This document shows positions 59,033 to 64,000 of a stretch of 64,000 bases of DNA, in pieces. How positions within the stretch are numbered: the stretch's first letter is position 1; every line of letters begins with the position of its first letter. Under the pieces are notes generated by a model that made no database searches, was not told where the DNA came from, and saw nothing but the letters and a program-made list of their open reading frames with translations. Origin of the DNA: Roseomonas elaeocarpi (GTDB lineage: Bacteria > Pseudomonadota > Alphaproteobacteria > Acetobacterales > Acetobacteraceae); the NCBI RefSeq assembly GCF_042433915.1, contig NZ_JBHLUN010000013.1:1-64000 (forward strand), in the 5' to 3' direction. The position numbers and the translations under genes were made by a program.

Positions 59033-60928
59033 TCAGGCCTGACGGGGCTTCAGGCGCGAGATCATGTAGCGGGTGTTGCCCCAGTTGGGGACGGGATCGG
59101 TGTAGGGGTCTTCCGCGGTTGGATAGCCCGTCCAGTAGGTCGTATCCATCGTGGTGAACACGTTGTAGGCCATCAGCGGGATGATCGGCATCTCGCGCAC
59201 CATCAGCTTGGCGTAGTCGCGCCCGATCTCCACCACCGAGGGATCTTCGAAGGGCGTGGAGCGCATGCGCTCGATGATCGCGTCCAGCTCCGGGCTCGAC
59301 CAGCGCTGCCAGTTGCGGAAGGGCTGCGCCTTGCCGGGCGGCGCCACGTATTGCGAGTGCCAGCTGTCGAGGAAGTAGGCGAGGTCGGGATGACCGCCAT
59401 AGGTCTCGACGCTCCAGGCCATCATGGTCTCGAAGTCGCCGGCGTTGCGGCGGTCGGTCAGGCTGGTGCCCTGTGCCACGTCGATGCGGCTGTCGATGCC
59501 GAACTGCCGCCAGTTCTGCGCGATCATGGTGCCGCTGCGCGTCATCACCGGCCGCGTCTCGCCCTCCACCACCACCTTGATCGCGAAGGGCTTGCCATCG
59601 GGCGTCATCCAGTTGCTGCCCTGCTTGCGGAAGCCCGCGGCCTCCAGCAGCTCGGTCGCCGCCTGGGTGTTCTGCTTCCACCAGCCGTAGCCGAGCGAGC
59701 GCGCGATCTCCGCCGGGTCGGTCGGCACACTGGGGTTGGAGGGGCGCACCAGCGCCGCGATCTGCGCGCCGACTGTGGGGTCGTAGGGCTTGATCCGCTG
59801 CTTGCCGGTGTCGAGCTCGAAGGCGCTCAGCCAGTCCTGCAACGGCCCGTGGTAGTCGCGCGGATGCGTGCCGGTGGGCGGCAGCGCGATGGCGGAGATC
59901 GTGGCGGCGCCGCGGTAGCCCGCCATCGACACCGCCTTCATGTCGATCAGCAGCGCCAGCGCCCAGCGCACCCGGCGATCGGTGAACATCGGGTTCTGGG
60001 TGTTGAAGATCAGCGCGGGCAGGGTGGGATCGGGATGGGCGTAGGGGAACTTCGGGAACCAGCCGCGCAGCTTGTCCGACTGCCGCACCAGCGTGAACAT
60101 CCCCTCCGGCGCCACGTCGTGCACCACGTCGAGCTCGTGGTTCAGCTGCGCGATGACGCGCTTGTCGGCCGGACCGCCATCGACGTAGGACACGTAGCGC
60201 GGCCCGGGCTCGCCGAAGCGGCCGAGCGAGGTGCGCTGCCAGTCGTCGCGCCGCTGCCAGGTGAAGCGGCGCCCTTCAGGGTCGAAGCTGTGCAGCACGT
60301 AGGCGCTGAGCGACACCGGCGGGTTGAAGTCGTAGCGCACCGGGTCCGCCACCTTCTCGAACACGTGCTTGGGCATGATCCAGATGGCGTTGAAGCGCAC
60401 CATGAAGTTGGCGTGGAAGCGCGCGTTGGGTTTCTTGAGCTTGAACACCACGGTGTAGGGGTCGGGCGCGCTGACCTCGTCGACGTTGAGGATCAGCTGC
60501 GCGCTCCAGCGCATGCCGGGGTTCTTGATCTGCGTCTCGACCGTGTGCACCACGTCGGCGGCGGTGAACTCGACGCCGTCGCTCCAGTACAGGCCCTGGC
60601 GGAGCTTGGCCGTCATCTCGCTGAAATCGGCGTTATAGATCGGCGGGGCGGAAGCCAGCGAGTTGTCGAAGGGCCCGTCGACGCCGCTTTCCGGGTCGAT
60701 GTACCACAGCGTGTCCATGACGATCTGCTGCAGGCCGTTGTACTGGCTGCCGGCGTTGATGGCCCAGATGTTGAACCAGCCTGCGTTGCGGATCACGCCT
60801 TCCGGGTTTTCCAGGATCAGCGTTTCCCGTCGCGGCGGTGCGCCGGGGGTGGCGGCGTTCTGTGCCATGGCCGGCGTGATGGCGAGTGCGATCGGCGTGG
60901 CCAGCAGGGACCTGCGGCTGAACGACAT
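59033..60928 (-). CDS. ABC transporter substrate-binding protein, family 5
   Basis: A 631-residue periplasmic binding protein of the SBP_bac_5 family. The N-terminus SFSRRSLLATPIALAITPAMAQ is a twin-arginine signal. Conserved segments are VDGPFDNSLASAPPIYNADFSEMTAKLRQGLYWSDGVEFTAADVVHTVE, DRRVRWALALLID and DPSVVEIGRDYAKLMVREMPIIPLMAYNVF. With a GH51 arabinofuranosidase as the last gene of the operon, the ligand is probably an arabinose-containing oligosaccharide rather than a peptide. The ATG at 60928 has GGAGG eight bases upstream; an in-frame TTG two codons earlier is not used. Confidence 0.94.
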   Translation of the reverse strand: MSFSRRSLLATPIALAITPAMAQNAATPGAPPRRETLILENPEGVIRNAGWFNIWAINAGSQYNGLQQIVMDTLWYIDPESGVDGPFDNSLASAPPIYNADFSEMTAKLRQGLYWSDGVEFTAADVVHTVETQIKNPGMRWSAQLILNVDEVSAPDPYTVVFKLKKPNARFHANFMVRFNAIWIMPKHVFEKVADPVRYDFNPPVSLSAYVLHSFDPEGRRFTWQRRDDWQRTSLGRFGEPGPRYVSYVDGGPADKRVIAQLNHELDVVHDVAPEGMFTLVRQSDKLRGWFPKFPYAHPDPTLPALIFNTQNPMFTDRRVRWALALLIDMKAVSMAGYRGAATISAIALPPTGTHPRDYHGPLQDWLSAFELDTGKQRIKPYDPTVGAQIAALVRPSNPSVPTDPAEIARSLGYGWWKQNTQAATELLEAAGFRKQGSNWMTPDGKPFAIKVVVEGETRPVMTRSGTMIAQNWRQFGIDSRIDVAQGTSLTDRRNAGDFETMMAWSVETYGGHPDLAYFLDSWHSQYVAPPGKAQPFRNWQRWSSPELDAIIERMRSTPFEDPSVVEIGRDYAKLMVREMPIIPLMAYNVFTTMDTTYWTGYPTAEDPYTDPVPNWGNTRYMISRLKPRQA

Positions 60929-61020
60929 GACCAATCCTCCCGTTCCGCCTGTTTCCGGCGGATCTTGAGGATGAGGCTAGGGTTCACCGTTCCATAGCGT
61001 CAACCAAATTATCGGTACTG

Positions 61021-61035
61021 ACCTGAAAAACGGGT
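61021..61035. promoter_or_regulatory. Candidate operator 1 of the arabinoside regulon
   Basis: ACCTGAAAAACGGGT lies 93 bases upstream of the binding-protein gene, in the gap after the regulator stop. It resembles the perfect dyad ATCCGGAAAACGGAT upstream of the regulator (62011-62025), sharing AAAACGG(A/G)T with a mirrored left arm. Probable binding site for the ArsR-like regulator. Confidence 0.45.
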
Positions 61036-61039
61036 CCGG

Positions 61040-61978
61040 TCAGGCAAGGTGCAGGCGCATCACGATGTCCTGGTCGTGATTGCCGAACTTGCGGCCGAAG
61101 ATGTTGAGGCCGCCGGGATGCTTCGCGCCCTCCTCGATGCCGACGCGCAGGCGGATGGAATGGTGCTCCTCCAGCTTCAGCGCCGCCAGCGTCACGTCGG
61201 AGATGCGCAGCCCGTCCAGGAAGGTGCCGTGGTCGTTCACCAGCCAGTTGCACAGCCGACCGTACTGCGAACCTTCCAGCTTCCACCAGCGCGGCGTGAA
61301 GGTGCCGCGCTTGTCGCCGTAATCCGCGGGCGAGGTCCAGGTGCCGATCGGCACGCCGTTGATCCGCAGCGAGATGTCGGAAGGCCAGTTCAGGCTGGTG
61401 CCCGGCACCTCGGAGGACATCTCCAGGCTGACCTCCACACCGCGGACCGGGGCGCCGAGCAGCTTGGCATTGTTGGGGAACTGGTACTCGACGAAGCCGC
61501 GCGAGAACCACAGCAGTGCCGCTTCGACCCGTGCCGGATCAAGAAAGAAATCAGGCACGTCCAACAGCCCGATCACGCCGCTGCCCGAGCAAAGTCCGCA
61601 GGGCGCATGCACCTCGCAGGAGGTATAGAGGCCGAGCGGCATCGCCACCTCCACCATGTCGTGGCGTCGCTGCGGGGCGGGACCGTCGAGGCGGATGACG
61701 ATGTCGTCGAACCTGACCCGGCAGATCTTCTGCTGGCCCTTGGCGGCCTTCACCAGCTCGGTCTCGATCAACCCGCACTGCTCCAGGATCAGCACGTTCG
61801 CGGCCACCGTCGATTGCGGCAGGTCCAGCAGCGCGCCGATGCGGTTCACGTTCAGGGGGCCGTGCTGCCGCAGCAGGCGCAGGATCTGCAGCCGCACCGT
61901 CGAGGCGAGCCCGCGCAATGCCACGGGATCGGCTTCCGGGATCACTGTCAGGAAGGTGCGGCTCGGTGCACTCGTCAT
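61040..61978 (-). CDS. ArsR-type winged-helix regulator with C-terminal effector-like domain
   Basis: A 312-residue regulator. The N-terminal 90 residues form an ArsR-like winged helix (LRGLASTVRLQILRLLRQHGPLNVNRIGALLDLPQSTVAANVLILEQCGLIETEL). Ordinary ArsR proteins stop near residue 110; this one adds about 200 residues that look like a beta-rich ligand domain (GTSLNWPSDISLRINGVPIGTWTSPADYGDKRGTFTPRWW, HHSIRLRVGIEEGAKHPGGLNIFGRKFGNHDQDIVMRL). Between them is a Cys-rich patch SCEVHAPCGLCSGSG. It sits at the head of the ABC/GH51 operon and most likely senses the imported sugar. Similar long proteins head sugar ABC operons in related bacteria, as far as I recall. Confidence 0.85.
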   Translation of the reverse strand: MTSAPSRTFLTVIPEADPVALRGLASTVRLQILRLLRQHGPLNVNRIGALLDLPQSTVAANVLILEQCGLIETELVKAAKGQQKICRVRFDDIVIRLDGPAPQRRHDMVEVAMPLGLYTSCEVHAPCGLCSGSGVIGLLDVPDFFLDPARVEAALLWFSRGFVEYQFPNNAKLLGAPVRGVEVSLEMSSEVPGTSLNWPSDISLRINGVPIGTWTSPADYGDKRGTFTPRWWKLEGSQYGRLCNWLVNDHGTFLDGLRISDVTLAALKLEEHHSIRLRVGIEEGAKHPGGLNIFGRKFGNHDQDIVMRLHLA

Positions 61979-62010
61979 ACGTCTGGCCCCGCGGGAAACC
62001 TGACGAGTAT

Positions 62011-62025
62011 ATCCGGAAAACGGAT
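62011..62025. promoter_or_regulatory. Candidate operator 2, upstream of the ArsR-type regulator
   Basis: ATCCG-GAAAA-CGGAT is a perfect 5-bp inverted repeat with a 5-base spacer, 33 bases upstream of the regulator start and in a locally AT-rich stretch (TATATCC before, TTTTGTAATG after). It matches the related site at 61021-61035 in front of the ABC operon. Autoregulation is likely. Confidence 0.5.
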
Positions 62026-62394
62026 TTTGTAATGTGCAACCCGGCGGCCAGGCACCCTTCGGAGATGACCTTGCCGGCGTCTCGGGTGTGGAAACGTTGC
62101 GGGTTCAGGCAGCGACCCTGAACGTCGGACAAGCCGCTGACCCTTCCGACCGGCGACCATCCCCTGCGCAGAGTGAACTTGCCTGCCGCCGCAACGGACT
62201 TAACCTATGTTATATCGCAGCGGTCGCACAATCGAAACCTGACCGGTGACGCGGTGGGGGGAGGCGTGCGGCCGATCCCCGCCTCCGAAGGCGGCGGTGC
62301 CCGGACGCCGGGTTGTTGTGAAATTGCAGCTAGCAAAACGTACGGTGCCGGAATATCCCGTCATCCAACACAGGTCCAAGGCAGTTTTCCGCCC

Positions 62395-62631
62395 ATGCCG
62401 CAGAAGTCCCTTCCTGGTGGTCAGAACAAGCTTCCGGAGCGGAGAAAGCTGTGGGAGGACGTGACGCTGACCCTGATCCAGTTTCAAGGACATGACCTGC
62501 CGCTGAGCCTGGCTGAGCTCGCCGAGCAGACGGGATTGCGCAAGAGCGCACTGTTGCGTGCGCTCGCCACGGCGGAGCAGCGGGGCGACCTCGTGCGCGT
62601 CGGCGACTTCGACTGGCGGCGCGGAGCCTAG
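62395..62631 (+). CDS. Small helix-turn-helix protein
   Basis: A 78-residue protein. Residues about 35-70 (DLPLSLAELAEQTGLRKSALLRALATAEQRGDLVRVGDFDW) look like a single winged-helix DNA-binding domain, preceded by a basic stretch (KSLPGGQNKLPERRKLWEDV). The reading frame extends upstream to 62173, but that part is low-quality sequence with no homology; the ATG at 62395 is the first start that keeps only the domain. No strong ribosome site is seen, so the start is uncertain. It converges on the next gene with 9 bases between stops. Targets are unknown. Confidence 0.5.
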   Translation: MPQKSLPGGQNKLPERRKLWEDVTLTLIQFQGHDLPLSLAELAEQTGLRKSALLRALATAEQRGDLVRVGDFDWRRGA

Positions 62632-62640
62632 CCGCAGGCG

Positions 62641-62937
62641 CTACTTCGGCTCCGGTGCGCCGAGGTCCCGCAGGTTGGGGCGCATGCTGCTGCCGCGCAG
62701 CGTTCCCCATTCCTCCTGCCACAGGTCTTCATCATCGAGCACCGCCAGGGCAGCCGGACTGAGAGTGCGGTTGAGTGCTGTCAGGATTGCCTTCGGCATC
62801 ACCATCACCGCGTCATCGTAGCCCTCGGGGCCGATGATCTCGGCCAGAACCTGGCCGCCTTCGCTGAACAGGATCAGGGTCACGCCATCCTTCAGGAGGT
62901 CGCGCGTGGTCCGGAACTCTAGCCGCGCCTTGCTCAT
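62641..62937 (-). CDS. Conserved small protein of unknown function
   Basis: A 98-residue protein beginning MSKARLEFRTTRDLLKDGVTLILFSEGGQVLAEIIGPEGYDDAVMVMPKAILTALN, with an alternating strand pattern and a C-terminal acidic helix (SPAALAVLDDEDLWQEEWGTL). There is no signal peptide or membrane segment. I do not recognise the family. It lies between the small HTH gene (convergent) and xylA (same strand, 276 bases away). Codon choice is like its neighbours, which supports it as a gene. Confidence 0.6.
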   Translation of the reverse strand: MSKARLEFRTTRDLLKDGVTLILFSEGGQVLAEIIGPEGYDDAVMVMPKAILTALNRTLSPAALAVLDDEDLWQEEWGTLRGSSMRPNLRDLGAPEPK

Positions 62938-63213
62938 CCAATCACACCAGCAGGATTAACTCAGGTTGTGTCGGGCAGAACGGCTCGTCAACCGCGCGAC
63001 GGGCGGAATGGTCATACATCGCACGAAGATTTCGCCCGGCCAGGAAGACCCGTGGCGGGCGCAACATGGGCGAGGAAAGCCCATGGCCCGCGATGTGGAA
63101 GGTGGAGGCTCCTTCCGTTTCCTGTCCGGTCCGCAACCGGGATGCGGTGGTGCGTTTCGCGGCGCCCCTGAACGAGGCGCCGCATCCCCAGCTGGGCCCG
63201 CCGTGGCGAGGCT

Positions 63214-64000
63214 TCAGCCCCCGGCGAAACGCCCTGCCAGATTCTCCAGCCATTCCTGTTGCCCGCTGCGGGGCCTGGGGCCGATGCCGCTGGCCAGGGC
63301 GTGCTCCGCTGCCGCCTCCAGGCTGCTGCCGCCTGTCAGGACCGTCTGCCCGAAGGCGCCGTCCCAGCCGGCGTAGCGCTCCGTCCGCGCCTGGTCGATC
63401 CGGCCGTCGAGGATGATGCGCTCCGCGATCAGCAGGGCGCGCGCCATGGTGTCGATGCCCCCGACATGGGCGTGCAGCAGGTCCTCGGGCGCGATGCTCT
63501 GCCGGCGGATCTTGGCGTCGAAGTTCATGCCGCCGGTGCCCAGCCCGCCGGCGCGTACCACCTCCAGCATGGCGAGCGACAGGTCCTGGGCATTGTTGGG
63601 GAACTGGTCGGTGTCCCAACCGTTCTGCGGGTCGCCGCGGTTCATGTCGAGCGAGCCCAGGACGCCGAGCGCCGCGGCGGTGGCGATCTCGTGCTCGAAG
63701 GAATGGCCGGCCAGCGTGGCGTGGTTGGCCTCGATGTTGAGCTTCACCTCGCCCAGCAGCCCGTGCCGCGCGAGAAAGCCGTACACGGTGGCCACGTCGC
63801 GGTCGTACTGGTGCTTGGTGGGCTCCATGGGCTTGGGCTCGACCAGGATCGTGCCCTTGAAGCCGATGCGGTGCTTGTGCTCCACCACCATGGTGAGGAA
63901 GCGGCCGAGCTGCGCGTCCTCGCGCTTGAGGTCGGTGTTGAGCAGCGTGTCGTAGCCCTCGCGCCCACCCCACAGCACGTAGTTGGCGCCGCCCAGCCGG
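63214..64000 (-). CDS. xylA: Xylose isomerase (C-terminal part, 5' end outside window)
   Basis: About 262 C-terminal residues of an isomerase of about 435, which interconverts D-xylose and D-xylulose (and glucose/fructose). The frame is open to the window edge, and its first visible residues read RLGGANYVLWGGREGYDTLLNTD. Metal ligands expected in the family are present: LVEPKPMEPTKHQYD (Glu and His/Asp), LNIEANHATLAGHSFEHE, LGSLDMNRGDPQNGWDTDQFPNN (Asp pair) and GGMNFDAKIRRQS. The stop is at 63214 and the start lies beyond 64000. The nearby arabinofuranosidase and sugar importer suggest a pentose-use region. xylB is not visible. Confidence 0.97.
   Translation of the reverse strand, partial: RLGGANYVLWGGREGYDTLLNTDLKREDAQLGRFLTMVVEHKHRIGFKGTILVEPKPMEPTKHQYDRDVATVYGFLARHGLLGEVKLNIEANHATLAGHSFEHEIATAAALGVLGSLDMNRGDPQNGWDTDQFPNNAQDLSLAMLEVVRAGGLGTGGMNFDAKIRRQSIAPEDLLHAHVGGIDTMARALLIAERIILDGRIDQARTERYAGWDGAFGQTVLTGGSSLEAAAEHALASGIGPRPRSGQQEWLENLAGRFAGG

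Overview
The window is a high-GC chromosomal segment, nearly gap-free in coding, with no tRNA, rRNA, CRISPR array, insertion sequence or phage gene that I can see. The mix of genes (a TRAP transporter, a dipeptide-type ABC sugar importer, twin-arginine secreted binding proteins, an HWE histidine kinase, a DUF3429 protein, an RTX/Hint protein) and the protein similarities suggest an alphaproteobacterium, most likely a Roseomonas-like member of the Acetobacteraceae. That assignment is inference. Fifty-one protein genes are called. Two are cut by the window edges: the RTX/Hint protein at the left, and xylose isomerase at the right.

Layout. 1-10.3 kb: a secreted RTX/Hint protein, exonuclease III, a fumarylacetoacetase-family hydrolase, a class-I amidotransferase-like hydrolase, LolA, an SMP-30 lactonase, a DcaP-type porin, and a divergent pair of LysR regulator and twin-arginine class A beta-lactamase. 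10.3-15.3 kb: ahcY, with a SahR-like palindrome upstream, then an MFS transporter and an enolase-superfamily sugar-acid dehydratase with its own palindromic operator candidate. Three intergenic stretches here (3.4, 10.3-10.6 and 12.2-12.4 kb) are packed with hairpins. 15.5-33.8 kb: an exopolysaccharide locus of eleven minus-strand genes plus a divergent SLBB export protein. It combines parts of a WbpA/WbpE/WbpI-type UDP-diaminouronic acid pathway with a PglF/PglE/PglC (EpsC/N/L)-type bacillosamine pathway, plus glycosyltransferases, a ligase or polymerase, a Wzz-like protein and a heparinase-type lyase. No flippase or acetyltransferase was found.

34-43.6 kb: an orphan HWE kinase, two divergent Crp/Fnr regulators, small conserved proteins, a LysR regulator facing an NtaA/DszA-type flavin monooxygenase, htpG, and a DUF3429 membrane protein. 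43.7-52.9 kb: a carbohydrate-acid cluster with a RuBisCO-like protein, a DUF1537 kinase, a FAD D-lactate-dehydrogenase-type enzyme, a VOC protein, a fused DctQM/DctP TRAP transporter and a divergent LacI regulator. The RLP plus DUF1537 pair resembles the OiaX/OiaK branch of D-apionate breakdown. 53-64 kb: peptide deformylase, then a regulator, five-gene ABC importer and GH51 arabinofuranosidase operon, two small proteins and xylA, which points to import and use of pentose-containing oligosaccharides.

The strongest second-look items are: the RLP/kinase cluster; the roughly 115-residue insertion near the C-terminus of the WbpA-like dehydrogenase; the incomplete two-sugar EPS pathway; paired operator motifs at the EPS, TRAP/LacI and arabinoside promoters; and the hairpin islands and 13-bp triplicate repeats between genes.
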